From the NCBI RefSeq assembly GCF_040371755.1, contig NZ_BAABWE010000004.1, positions 1 through 64,000 on the forward strand: a stretch of DNA of 64,000 nt. The letters run 5' to 3'. Numbering within the stretch: position 1 is the stretch's first letter; every line of letters begins with the position of its first letter. A program made the translations under genes and the position numbers. This DNA comes from Bermanella sp040371755 (GTDB taxonomy: Bacteria > Pseudomonadota > Gammaproteobacteria > Pseudomonadales > Oceanobacteraceae). The notes under the pieces were generated by a model. The model saw nothing but the letters and a program-made list of their open reading frames with translations. It had not been told where the DNA came from and made no database searches. Below are positions 7,534 to 16,229 of this stretch, piece by piece.

Positions 7534-8067
7534 TTAAACAGCTTTAACCTGTAGCAGGCTTGGCAGAAAGTACTCACAAACCAATAAGGGTTTGTGGTTC
7601 ACATAAAATACGGAGCGTCTGGCCCATACGGGCTTTCCGTTTAAAAAGCCCCGTTTGATTTCAATGGGGCCGCGGCGCATATTTTTATGGGTAAATAAAA
7701 ACTCACCTAACGGTTTTTGTTTGAGCGTGAGTAATTGGCGTTCATGGCCGGTTAATGTGCGTCTTGGGATAATGCTACGGGCAAAAATCTGTGGCTGCTG
7801 ATCAATGAACAAGGCAACCTCACGTATATAGGCGTCTTGTCTTGAATTCATATGCAAGGCATTACTTTCAGAAAGCGTTGGGCTTGCAAAGCGGCGGTCA
7901 ATCAAGGACAAACTGAAACGCCCCGGAGCCAGCTCTTTAAGATTTTGCGTAAGAGAACCTGCATCTAATAACCAATGACGCCAAGGGCCACTTACCACGC
8001 TATGAGGAATTGGAGAAAGGCCAATCCAAGGTTGTAACGCAAATTGAGGTGAAAGGGCTAACTGCAT
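7534..8067 (-). CDS. ubiC: Chorismate lyase UbiC
   Basis: Cytosolic enzyme that converts chorismate to 4-hydroxybenzoate and pyruvate, the first committed step of ubiquinone synthesis. The C-terminal CEYFLPSLL contains the conserved Glu of the active site. The central REVALFI and IPRRTLTG segments fit UbiC. Length 177 aa is in range. Start 8067 is an ATG giving MQLALSPQF. It is the first gene of a ubiC-ubiA pair. Confidence 0.9.
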   Translation of the reverse strand: MQLALSPQFALQPWIGLSPIPHSVVSGPWRHWLLDAGSLTQNLKELAPGRFSLSLIDRRFASPTLSESNALHMNSRQDAYIREVALFIDQQPQIFARSIIPRRTLTGHERQLLTLKQKPLGEFLFTHKNMRRGPIEIKRGFLNGKPVWARRSVFYVNHKPLLVCEYFLPSLLQVKAV

Positions 8068-8230
8068 GCTGATGCCTTAAACAATATCCGCCGCACAATG
8101 GCCCAAACCCCATTGGAAATCAAGTTGCAAGGGACGGCACTGTGTGAATTTAGCTTAATAAGCATTGGATTAATTGTGTCGTTCGTCAGTTTTGGGTAAG
8201 GTTCGGCCCTTAAAAAGTTGGGAGGCTATC

Positions 8231-8407
8231 ATGGCTCAAGATTATAAAAAGTGGCAATGTATTGTATGTGGTTGGATTTACGATGAAGCTGAAGGTTGCC
8301 CAGATGAAGGCCTAGAGGCGGGAACCCGTTGGGATGATATTCCTGAAGATTGGTTGTGCCCAGATTGCGGTGTTGGCAAAGATGATTTCGAGATGATCGA
8401 AATTTAA
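8231..8407 (+). CDS. rubA: Rubredoxin
   Basis: A 58-residue one-iron electron carrier. The two Cys pairs that bind iron are CIVCGW and CPDCGV, with the expected acidic intervening sequence (EGCPDEG, WDDIPEDW). It is of the type that passes electrons from rubredoxin reductase to alkane hydroxylase (AlkG2-like). Start 8231 was chosen because GGGAGG lies just upstream and the protein then starts at the family's usual place; an in-frame upstream start at 8174 would add an unrelated tail. The reductase gene lies 230 bases downstream. No alkane hydroxylase is in the window. Confidence 0.95.
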   Translation: MAQDYKKWQCIVCGWIYDEAEGCPDEGLEAGTRWDDIPEDWLCPDCGVGKDDFEMIEI

Positions 8408-8444
8408 AATCCAAAGAAGCTACTTTACTTAACCTAGCTTTGTT

Positions 8445-8503
8445 AAAAAGAGTCTTGTAGTCGTTATGTATTAGTTATACACGCCTTCTATTGGACTCTT
8501 TTT
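8445..8503 (+). terminator. Terminator-like hairpin after rubredoxin
   Basis: AAAAAGAGTC (8445-8454) pairs perfectly with GACTCTTTTT (8494-8503). The 39-base loop is long for an intrinsic terminator, but the stem ends in a T-run on the plus strand. It separates the rubredoxin and reductase genes, so the two may be transcribed separately. Confidence 0.45.
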
Positions 8504-8639
8504 GCCGGGCTAGATTATCGTCAGTCACGCTTCAAGCGACACTTCTAACTCGATAAACTGTATTATGGCTGGATAAATATTTGAGCGTTTTTCGTCTCAC
8601 ATCCAGCATTTTGCGTAATGAGATAATAAAGGCATCTTT

Positions 8640-9782
8640 ATGACAGCTCCTCTTGTGATCATCGGAACCGGTTTAGCTGGTTATAACTTGGTAAAAGAAT
8701 TTCGCAAAGCGGATGCCGAGCGTGCAGTGGTGATGATTACCGCTGATGATGGTCGTCAGTACTCTAAACCCATGTTAAGTACTGGTTTTAGTAAGGGCAA
8801 AAATGCCGATGGTTTAGCCATGAATGATGCGGGCGCCATGGCGGAACAGCTTAAGTGTGAGATTCGTACACATCAAACCATTACTGCGATTAACCCTGCG
8901 CAAAAGCAAGTAATGCTGGGGAATGAAGCTTTAGAATACAGTGACCTTGTGTTGACCCTAGGTGCAGAACCGTTTCAATTGCCAATTGATGGCGCTGAGT
9001 ATTTGTATCACGTGAATGACCTGATGGATTATCAGCAATTTCATGCCGCCGTACAGGGCAAAAATCGTGTCTTAGTTCTCGGTGCTGGTCTTGTGGGCTG
9101 CGAATACGCACATGACTTAGGCAGTGCAGGTTATGAGGTGGATTTAGTTGCACCAGATGCTCAACCGTTATCGCGCTTATTGCCTCAGCCATGTGGCGAA
9201 GCGTTAATACCTGCTCTTGAGCAGCTAGGGGTGACGTTACATCTGGAAAAAGCGGTGACCTCGGTCGAAAAGCAAGGGGATCAGTATGCTGCTAATTTAT
9301 CGGATGGCACTCAATTAACCGCCGATGTTATTTTAAGCGCAGTGGGTTTAAAGCCCCGTGTCGCGTTAGCTCAGTCAGCTGCATTAGAGGTGAATCGTGC
9401 AATCGTAGTAGATAGACACCTGCAAACTAGCGATGGAAATATTTATGCATTAGGTGACTGTGCTGAAGTGGATGGTTTGAATTTGCTTTATGTGTTGCCG
9501 TTGATGAATAGCGCTCGGGCCTTGGCTAAAACTCTAGCGGGTACACCCACTAAAGTAGTATATCCAGTGATGCCTGTTATGGTGAAAACCCCAACCTTGC
9601 CAATCGTAACCTGCCCTGCGGCGGAAAACGTCCAAGGTGAGTGGGAAATTCATGGTCAATCGCCACATTTTAAAGCACTTTTTAAGGACACAAGTGGTAA
9701 TTTGCTTGGTTATGCCTTGACCGGTGACTGTGTTGCTGAAAAGATGGCTATGAACAAGAAACTGCCGGCTATGCTGGCGTAA
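8640..9782 (+). CDS. rubB: Rubredoxin reductase (NAD(P)H, FAD)
   Basis: FAD flavoprotein that reduces rubredoxin with NAD(P)H. An N-terminal FAD-binding GTGLAGYNLVKEFRK, a mid-protein NAD-binding GAGLVGCEYAHDLGSAGYEV, and the second FAD contact IYALGDCAEVDG are present. Length 380 aa matches rubredoxin-NAD reductases (RubB/AlkT class). The Shine-Dalgarno sequence is weak. It follows the rubredoxin gene and is followed after 29 bases by the HU gene, the same order as in Pseudomonas. A downstream role in alkane oxidation is inferred. Confidence 0.93.
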   Translation: MTAPLVIIGTGLAGYNLVKEFRKADAERAVVMITADDGRQYSKPMLSTGFSKGKNADGLAMNDAGAMAEQLKCEIRTHQTITAINPAQKQVMLGNEALEYSDLVLTLGAEPFQLPIDGAEYLYHVNDLMDYQQFHAAVQGKNRVLVLGAGLVGCEYAHDLGSAGYEVDLVAPDAQPLSRLLPQPCGEALIPALEQLGVTLHLEKAVTSVEKQGDQYAANLSDGTQLTADVILSAVGLKPRVALAQSAALEVNRAIVVDRHLQTSDGNIYALGDCAEVDGLNLLYVLPLMNSARALAKTLAGTPTKVVYPVMPVMVKTPTLPIVTCPAAENVQGEWEIHGQSPHFKALFKDTSGNLLGYALTGDCVAEKMAMNKKLPAMLA

Positions 9783-9811
9783 TAACAACAATAAGAAAGT
9801 CGGAACGTATT

Positions 9812-10087
9812 ATGCGTAAACCTGAATTAGCTGCTTTTGTGGCAGACCAAGCGGACATCAGTAAAGATAAAGCCGCTGAAATCATTACTATTATTACTGA
9901 CCAAATTACTGAGTCTCTACGTAAGAATGACCCTGTTAGCCTAGTGGGTTTTGGTAGCTTCGTGCAAAAACATCGTGCAGAGCGCCAAGGCAAAAACCCT
10001 CAAACCGGTGAAGCAATTACCATTAAAGCCAGTAACTCAGTTGGTTTTAAGCCGGGTAAAGCTCTTAAAGATGCGGTAAACAGCTAA
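9812..10087 (+). CDS. hupB: DNA-binding protein HU-type
   Basis: 91-residue histone-like protein that bends and compacts DNA. The beta-arm signature is clear: VSLVGFGSFVQKHRAERQGKNPQTGE, with the usual ending GFKPGKALKDAVN. It lies 29 bases after rubredoxin reductase. HU is chosen over IHF from the neighbourhood and the sequence MRKPELAAFVADQADISK. Confidence 0.93.
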   Translation: MRKPELAAFVADQADISKDKAAEIITIITDQITESLRKNDPVSLVGFGSFVQKHRAERQGKNPQTGEAITIKASNSVGFKPGKALKDAVNS

Positions 10088-10140
10088 ACGCCCTCTTGCC
10101 CCGGCCTTGCTTCAAGTAGGGCCGAGCAATCCTTCCTTGA

Positions 10141-10168
10141 TTGAAGCTTCCGATGACCATGGTATGAT
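10141..10168 (+). promoter_or_regulatory. Sigma70-like promoter before the SCP-2 gene
   Basis: TTGAAG (10141-10146) and TATGAT (10163-10168) with a 16-base spacer, about 60 bases before the SCP-2 start codon. Predicted by eye only. Confidence 0.4.
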
Positions 10169-10229
10169 GCCGCGGCGCCTTTGTGCGCGTTACATTCTTA
10201 TACTCATAAATTATTAATACGTGGCTCTC

Positions 10230-10598
10230 ATGTTTAAGTTTAAATTCTTACTTTGGGTTATTGCCCAGTTATTGAAAAAGTCAGCGAAAAAAAATCCAGC
10301 CTGTGCGGAATATATTAAAGGTAAGGATTTAGTGTTTCAGATTCAAACTCAAAGTGGCAGTGGTCGTCACTACACGGTAAAAGATGGTAAGGTGAAATCT
10401 TCTTCGGGTTTAACTGAAGAACCTACATTTACTTTAACGTTCAAAGACCCTCAAGTGGCTATGAACATCTTAACCGCTAAAGATAAAAAAGCCTTTATGC
10501 TGGGTATTCAAAATAAAGACTTAGTAATCAGTGGTAATTTTGCTGAAGTGATGTGGTTCCAAGGGTTAACCAAATTTTTAAAACCAGGCAAAAAGTAA
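10230..10598 (+). CDS. SCP-2 sterol-transfer-like protein
   Basis: A 122-residue protein with a hydrophobic N-terminal helix (MFKFKFLLWVIAQLLKK) followed by a single SCP-2 lipid-binding domain: the segment QTQSGSGRHYTVKDGKV, the strand FTLTFKDPQVAMNILT, and the C-terminal LVISGNFAEVMWFQGL. The ligand is unknown, presumably a fatty acid or acyl-CoA. Start 10230 (ATG) is preferred to GTG at 10221. It sits 4 bases before a transporter gene and may share its message. Confidence 0.75.
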   Translation: MFKFKFLLWVIAQLLKKSAKKNPACAEYIKGKDLVFQIQTQSGSGRHYTVKDGKVKSSSGLTEEPTFTLTFKDPQVAMNILTAKDKKAFMLGIQNKDLVISGNFAEVMWFQGLTKFLKPGKK

Positions 10599-10602
10599 TG
10601 CT

Positions 10603-11910
10603 ATGAAACAGGCTCACGGGTTAACACAACAAATTCTCATGGCCATGGTGGCTGCAATCATATTAGGGGCGCTTGCTCAGTGGATGACTGGCCTGTCAAC
10701 TTGGCTTGATACTGTCATTAATGAGTGGCTGGTGGGTGGCCTGTTTTTTATAGTGGGTAAAATATTTGTTGCTACCTTGAAGGTGTTAGTGGTGCCTTTG
10801 GTACTGGTGTCTCTGGTATGTGGTGCGGCTAGTTTAGGTTCAGGAAAACAGCTTGGACGCTTAGGTGGAAAAACCGTGGGTTTATATTTGTTTACCACGG
10901 CGGTAGCCATATCCATTGCCATGTTATTTGCTTTGCTATTTGAACCCGGCGTGGGTGCAAACCTAACCGCGCAAACCTCGGTGAACGTGAATCAGGCCAG
11001 CTCATTTGCACAGGTGATGATCGATATTTTCCCAAGCAATCCAATTTCCGCCATGGCTGAAGGTAAAATGCTGCAAATTATAGTTTTTGCATTGTTGTTA
11101 GGTATGGCGATTAATCATAGTGGTGAAGCCGGACAGCGCCTAAGACATAACTTTGAAGATTGGAACACGGTGATCTTAAAGCTGGTTACCATGTTAATGA
11201 AGCTTGCCCCTTATGGGGTATTTGCCTTGTTATTTACCTTATTTGCGAAGCAAGGTATTGGAGCTATTGCTGAATTATCCGTGTACTTTTTCACGGTTGT
11301 ATTGGTATTGGCGATTCAAGCTTTGATTATTTATCCCTCGTTATTAGTTTCACTTTCACGATTAAGCCCAGTTACGTTTTTAAAGAAAATGCGCAATGTA
11401 CAGTTATTTGCGTTTAGTACCTCTTCAAGTAATGCCACTTTGCCTGTCACTATGCGTACCGCGGAGCAACGTTTAGGTGTGGATAACAAGGTAGCATCAT
11501 TTTGCTTGCCTCTTGGGGCCACATTAAACATGGATGGTACTGCCATCATGCAAGGAGTGGCGACTGTATTCATTGCACAGGCCTATGGCATTGATTTATC
11601 TGCTATGGATTTCCTTACTGTGATCGCCACAGCTACGCTTGCCTCTATTGGTACGGCGGGCGTACCCGGTGTGGGCTTGGTGATGCTCTCCATGGTACTG
11701 ACTCAAGTGGGTTTACCAGTAGAAGGCATTGCGTTAATTATCGGTGTGGATCGTTTATTAGATATGATGCGTACAGCGGTGAATGTTACTGGTGATGCAA
11801 CGGTTTCTTGTATTGTAGCGAAATCAGAAAAACAATTAGATGAGTCTGTGTTTAATGATCCTATCGCAGGGTTAGTTGAAGACGATGTGGATGCAGTAAA
11901 AGGTCATTAA
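10603..11910 (+). CDS. Dicarboxylate/amino acid:cation symporter (DAACS)
   Basis: Inner-membrane secondary transporter of the GltP/DctA family. Family signatures are present: the serine-rich re-entrant loop (FSTSSSNATLPVTMRT), the LPLGATLNMDGTAIMQG segment, and the C-terminal GVDRLLDMMRTAVNVTGDATVSCIV motif that binds substrate and cation. Length 435 aa is typical. The substrate (glutamate, aspartate or C4-dicarboxylate) cannot be fixed from sequence. The next gene starts one base after its stop, so they are probably co-transcribed. Confidence 0.92.
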   Translation: MKQAHGLTQQILMAMVAAIILGALAQWMTGLSTWLDTVINEWLVGGLFFIVGKIFVATLKVLVVPLVLVSLVCGAASLGSGKQLGRLGGKTVGLYLFTTAVAISIAMLFALLFEPGVGANLTAQTSVNVNQASSFAQVMIDIFPSNPISAMAEGKMLQIIVFALLLGMAINHSGEAGQRLRHNFEDWNTVILKLVTMLMKLAPYGVFALLFTLFAKQGIGAIAELSVYFFTVVLVLAIQALIIYPSLLVSLSRLSPVTFLKKMRNVQLFAFSTSSSNATLPVTMRTAEQRLGVDNKVASFCLPLGATLNMDGTAIMQGVATVFIAQAYGIDLSAMDFLTVIATATLASIGTAGVPGVGLVMLSMVLTQVGLPVEGIALIIGVDRLLDMMRTAVNVTGDATVSCIVAKSEKQLDESVFNDPIAGLVEDDVDAVKGH

Positions 11911-11911
11911 T

Positions 11912-12721
11912 ATGCGTGGGTTGAGTGCGGTTTTATTGTGTTGTTTGTCCAGTTCGTTGTGGGCTGGCGTGGCGATGGAAAAACTAGAGTCTTTTTCGAC
12001 ACTGTTATCACCGTCTTGGAAAACCCTAAAACCCGCCTGTATGATGGCGCTTGAGCCAAACATTCAATCGCAGCTTAGCGCTAGAATAAATTTTTTAGAC
12101 GGCAAACTCATCGCCAGTGATCTACTGCAAACACTGCAGCCATATGCTCAAGACAGTTCTGTGGCTTGGCAGTCTCCCTTGTGGGCGCAACAAAAAGTAC
12201 TAGAAACTAACGCGTTAGCCCCTGAAAACCGTGAGCCATTTCGGGAATACTTTTTTAAGTTACAAGCCCAAACCCCAAATAAAGAGCGCGCACAATTGGT
12301 CAATGATATTCAGGCCATGTCGCTGGATTTGAATTTCACATTACGTAAAGAGCTGTGGAAAACCTGCCATGCGTTAGGTTTTAGTCAAGTGCCCGTTGAG
12401 CAAATGGAAACAGCGGTGGAACAACATTGGTTAGCTCAAAATAAAAAAGTGTGGGTACAACTCAAGCGTGAGTTATCAGCATTTTATTTTTATAGTTTTC
12501 GTCAAACGGGTAACGAGCAACTAAAAGGCTTTGCCAAGTTGGCTAAAGACGTGAAACCTTGGGTGAATCATACGTCATCGGCTGTTACTGAGTATTTTGT
12601 CCAGTTGCGCAGCCAGCTGGTAAATACACCGTTAGTGCTTATCCCTGATCCAGCTGCCGAGCCATTTCTTGAAGGTCGTCCTTGGCGTCCATCACCCTCT
12701 CAAGGGCTTCTTGCGCCATAG
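11912..12721 (+). CDS. Exported hypothetical protein
   Basis: Unrecognised 269-residue protein with a signal peptide (MRGLSAVLLCCLSSSLWAG). The mature part is rich in charged and aromatic residues, mainly helical, with no family motif seen. It starts one base after the DAACS transporter stop and probably belongs to that operon. Its last 83 bases overlap the 3' end of the convergent YbaK-HDOD gene, an unusually long antisense overlap. The overlapping tail (Pro-rich, ending PSPSQGLLAP) looks less protein-like, so an extension by loss of an earlier stop is possible. Confidence 0.55.
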   Translation: MRGLSAVLLCCLSSSLWAGVAMEKLESFSTLLSPSWKTLKPACMMALEPNIQSQLSARINFLDGKLIASDLLQTLQPYAQDSSVAWQSPLWAQQKVLETNALAPENREPFREYFFKLQAQTPNKERAQLVNDIQAMSLDLNFTLRKELWKTCHALGFSQVPVEQMETAVEQHWLAQNKKVWVQLKRELSAFYFYSFRQTGNEQLKGFAKLAKDVKPWVNHTSSAVTEYFVQLRSQLVNTPLVLIPDPAAEPFLEGRPWRPSPSQGLLAP

Positions 12722-14033
12722 TCATATCCAAACCCAGTCGATGTATTATGGATTGGGGTATGGCTTCCAATGGTGAGTCGTTCATTTGTTGTTGGCGTAA
12801 AAGCCGTGAGGTTACAAACAAGAGGCCGCTTAATATGTGGTCCTCTCCTATGTAATTCGGTTCATTCTGGTAGCGAATTGCGCGACATACATCTTCAGGT
12901 AAATGCCATTGCTTCAATAAGCTAGAGCTTATTTGCTCACGGGTAATGTCCAATAAGTGTTGCTCAATAAAGTAGCGATTCACATTGGGGTTGGCATCTA
13001 TATGGCGATTCACCATCAAAAAATGAGGTGGGAATACATGGCCCAAAATCAAATAACCAAAGTTATGCAGTAAACCGCTTAAATAGGCTAACCCTTGGCT
13101 TGGGCGGTTTTCTCTGGGCAATGTTTTGCATAGTTCGGCCATGAGTGCTGCACAGTAAACACTTTGCTGCCAATAAGGCAGATACCCTCGTGGGCCCGCT
13201 TTAGGCACACTAAGAGTGCGCCCTAAGGACAACCCCAGCGCAAGATTAATGACTAAATCAAACCCTAAAACACGAATCACGGCCTCTTGGATATTGGTGA
13301 TGGAACCGCTGACACCATAATAGGGACTATTAGCCCAACTAATTACTTGTGCGCTTAATCCGGGGTCACGTTCTACCAAGATGGCTAATTCTTCAGTTTC
13401 AGCGTCTTCATCCATACGCAAATCAATGATCCGCTGAGCGGTTTCAGGCATGGGTGGCATGTCTAAGGTTTCTTCTAGACGTTGATGGATGCGCAGTTCA
13501 GTAAAGTTTTTGATGGCATGATGAATTTCTTGCTGATCTTTTTGCGCCCACTGAGCGCCGGGGATTTGAGTGCTGGGGATATCCACACAATACTCACCAA
13601 TGCGCGCATTGCCAATAAGGGTTTGAAAGTCGGTTTTGCCTATGTGCAGTTCATGCTCTTTACCTAGCAGCATGACGATATCGTCTTGCTGCAACAAGGA
13701 AGCGTCAACAAAGGTTTCAAAGCCAGTCACTTGAGGCAAAGCCGGTATGGCTTCTAGGTTGAGCCCTTGGCGAATTTTCTCAACCTTTGCATGGTCCATA
13801 GCTGTAAATGATCGTGTGGTTTGCGCCTGCATTTTGTTTAAGTCCAAAATACGATGGGCAGGGTAAATCACCTGAACTTGCCCTAGTTCGTCTTCTAAAA
13901 TCGCTAATTGAGTTAAATTATTGCTGAGGGAGTCGCTTGAGGGTTCATTGGACATAGAAGGGCTCGCTTGAGAAACAGAGTAGTTAATGTGCCAATCATC
14001 TAATACTTTTTGTACTCGACTTGGTAAGGTCAT
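12639..14033 (-). CDS. YbaK-like / HDOD signalling protein
   Basis: A 464-residue two-domain protein. Residues about 1-150 resemble a YbaK/aminoacyl-tRNA deacylase domain (VQKVLDDWHINY, MDHAKVEKIRQGL, GFETFVDASLL). Residues about 195-400 form an HDOD domain (LPPMPETAQRIIDLRMD-type start, VERDPGLSAQVISWANSPYYG, HNFGYLILGHVFP). HDOD proteins are linked to signalling and c-di-GMP networks, but this combination has no firm function. It converges on the upstream exported protein with an 83-base overlap. Confidence 0.8.
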   Translation of the reverse strand: MTLPSRVQKVLDDWHINYSVSQASPSMSNEPSSDSLSNNLTQLAILEDELGQVQVIYPAHRILDLNKMQAQTTRSFTAMDHAKVEKIRQGLNLEAIPALPQVTGFETFVDASLLQQDDIVMLLGKEHELHIGKTDFQTLIGNARIGEYCVDIPSTQIPGAQWAQKDQQEIHHAIKNFTELRIHQRLEETLDMPPMPETAQRIIDLRMDEDAETEELAILVERDPGLSAQVISWANSPYYGVSGSITNIQEAVIRVLGFDLVINLALGLSLGRTLSVPKAGPRGYLPYWQQSVYCAALMAELCKTLPRENRPSQGLAYLSGLLHNFGYLILGHVFPPHFLMVNRHIDANPNVNRYFIEQHLLDITREQISSSLLKQWHLPEDVCRAIRYQNEPNYIGEDHILSGLLFVTSRLLRQQQMNDSPLEAIPQSIIHRLGLDMTMAQEALERVMDAKDDLQEMARQLDQG

Positions 14034-14138
14034 TGGACTGCCTGATCATTCGTAGATGTATGCATTTAACTATAGGCAAGCTGGGGGATTTTGACGGGGA
14101 AAATAAAGATTTTGGGAACCAGTACTAAGGCTTTTTGC

Positions 14139-16229
14139 TTAAACTTGGCCGTAGCGAATGTTTTCTCCTAACCAGCGGGCTATCAATAACTCAACAATAT
14201 GAGGGGCATGTGTTTGCGTGAGCTGGGCCCAATGTTTGATGTCGTCTAATAGGTGGCTGTCCCGTTGTAAATCGGCGATGCGCATTTGCATCAACCCTGT
14301 TTGTTTTGTACCCAGTACTTCACCTGGGCCACGAATGTCTAAATCGATCTCAGCGATTTTAAAGCCATCAGTGGTATCACGCATGGCTTGAATGCGCTGT
14401 TTGCCTGCTTGGCTTAGTGGGGATTGATACATCAGCAGGCAATGGCTGGCGGCACTGCCTCGGCCTACTCGTCCTCGTAGTTGATGCAATTGCGCAAGAC
14501 CAAGGCGTTCAGGGTTTTCTATGATCATTAAACTGGCGTTGGGTACGTCTACCCCTACTTCAATCACAGTGGTTGCCACAAGTAGTTGCGTCTCGCCGCT
14601 TTTGAACGCAGCCATGATGTCGGCTTTTTCTTTTGGTTTTAATCGCCCATGAATCAGGGCAATATTTAATTCGGGTAAGGCGGTTTGCAGTTCTTGAGCC
14701 GTGACCTCTGCTGCTTGAGCTTCTAATGCTTCACTTTCTTCTATGAGGGTACACACCCAATAGGCTTGGCGGCCCTCTACGCAAGCGTGACGAATGCGCT
14801 CAATCACTTGCTGGCGGCGGCTTTGATCAAGGGCCACAGTGTTCACAGGGGTGCGCCCCGGTGGTAACTCATCGATCACACTGGTGTCTAAGTCGGCGTA
14901 GGCGCTCATGGCCAGTGTGCGAGGAATGGGGGTGGCTGTCATGATGAGCTGGTGTGGACTAAGCCCTTTGCCTTTTTGCCTAAGGGCTAAACGCTGATGT
15001 ACTCCAAACCTATGCTGTTCATCAATGATGGCTAGGCCTAAGTTGGCAAAGGCCACGTCGTCTTGAAATAACGCATGGGTGCCAATCACCATTTGGGCCT
15101 CACCACTTACGATGGCGGCCATGGTTGTTTGGCGGGCTTTGCCTTTTACTTTACCAGCCAACCACGCCATAGAAATACCCAGTGGTTCAAACCATGTTTG
15201 AAAGTTTTTTAAATGTTGCTCGGCTAGGATTTCAGTGGGGGCCATAAGAGCCACTTGGAAACCTTGTTCCAGTGCACTTAACGCTGCTAAGGCGGCGACC
15301 AAGGTTTTACCTGATCCAACATCCCCTTGGACCAAGCGCAACATGGGAAAACCCTTGCTTAAGTCTTGCTGAATTTCATTCACCACCCGTTGTTGAGCAT
15401 TAGTAGGAGTGAAGGGTAGGCTAGCTAAAAACGATGTTTTTAAGGTGTTTGATGCTGGCAGCACAGGAGCATGATCTAACTGAATAGAGGCGCGCATTTT
15501 TAATAAACTTAGATTATGGGCCAGCAGTTCTTCCATGATAAGACGTTTTTGCGCTGGATGCTGGTGGTTTTCTAATTCCTGTAAGTTAGCGCCCACTGGC
15601 GGTTGATGTAAATATAACAGGGCTGATCTTAAGTTAGGTAGCTGGTAAGGAAGCAGTAACTTACTTGGAATTAGGTCATCAATGGCACGACCTTTTTGAA
15701 GCAAGGTCACCACCTGCGACATTAGTTGACGCCAGCGTGCTTGGGTTATTCCCTCGGTGCTTGGATAAATAGGGGTGAGCGTTTTCTCGGTTGGTAGAGC
15801 ACTAACATCATCTACAAATTGGTATTCAGGGTGATACAGCTCTAGGCCTGCACGCCCACGGCGCACCTCACCATAACAGCGAATGCGTGCACCTTTTTGC
15901 AGGTTGTTTTTTTGTGCACCGCTAAAGTGATAAAAGCGCAGGGTGATGGTGCCGGTGCCATCTTGAAGGCGCACCGCTAGCGAACGCCGTTTACCGAATA
16001 CCACGTCTGCCAGCATAATTTCCCCTTCGATCACCACATCCACATTGGGTCTTAAGCCACCAATTGGGGTAATACGGGTACGATCTTGGTAGCGCAAAGG
16101 CACGTGAAATAACAAATCTTGAACATTATGAATACCAAGTTTGGCCAGTTTTTCGGCAAACTTGGCACCCACATTTTTCAGTTCAGTCACAGGAGCGTGA
16201 CCAAGTGACTGCTCTAGAATAGTCGACAT
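14139..16229 (-). CDS. recG: ATP-dependent DNA helicase RecG
   Basis: Junction-specific helicase that remodels stalled replication forks and Holliday junctions. It has an N-terminal wedge/OB region, Walker A GDVGSGKTLVAALAAL, the DEQH box AIIDEQHRFGVHQR, the motif MTATPIPRTLAM, and the QLRGRVGRG motif VI. Length 696 aa is normal. Its start overlaps the end of oxyR by 16 bases; oxyR and recG are also neighbours in Pseudomonas. Confidence 0.97.
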   Translation of the reverse strand: MSTILEQSLGHAPVTELKNVGAKFAEKLAKLGIHNVQDLLFHVPLRYQDRTRITPIGGLRPNVDVVIEGEIMLADVVFGKRRSLAVRLQDGTGTITLRFYHFSGAQKNNLQKGARIRCYGEVRRGRAGLELYHPEYQFVDDVSALPTEKTLTPIYPSTEGITQARWRQLMSQVVTLLQKGRAIDDLIPSKLLLPYQLPNLRSALLYLHQPPVGANLQELENHQHPAQKRLIMEELLAHNLSLLKMRASIQLDHAPVLPASNTLKTSFLASLPFTPTNAQQRVVNEIQQDLSKGFPMLRLVQGDVGSGKTLVAALAALSALEQGFQVALMAPTEILAEQHLKNFQTWFEPLGISMAWLAGKVKGKARQTTMAAIVSGEAQMVIGTHALFQDDVAFANLGLAIIDEQHRFGVHQRLALRQKGKGLSPHQLIMTATPIPRTLAMSAYADLDTSVIDELPPGRTPVNTVALDQSRRQQVIERIRHACVEGRQAYWVCTLIEESEALEAQAAEVTAQELQTALPELNIALIHGRLKPKEKADIMAAFKSGETQLLVATTVIEVGVDVPNASLMIIENPERLGLAQLHQLRGRVGRGSAASHCLLMYQSPLSQAGKQRIQAMRDTTDGFKIAEIDLDIRGPGEVLGTKQTGLMQMRIADLQRDSHLLDDIKHWAQLTQTHAPHIVELLIARWLGENIRYGQV

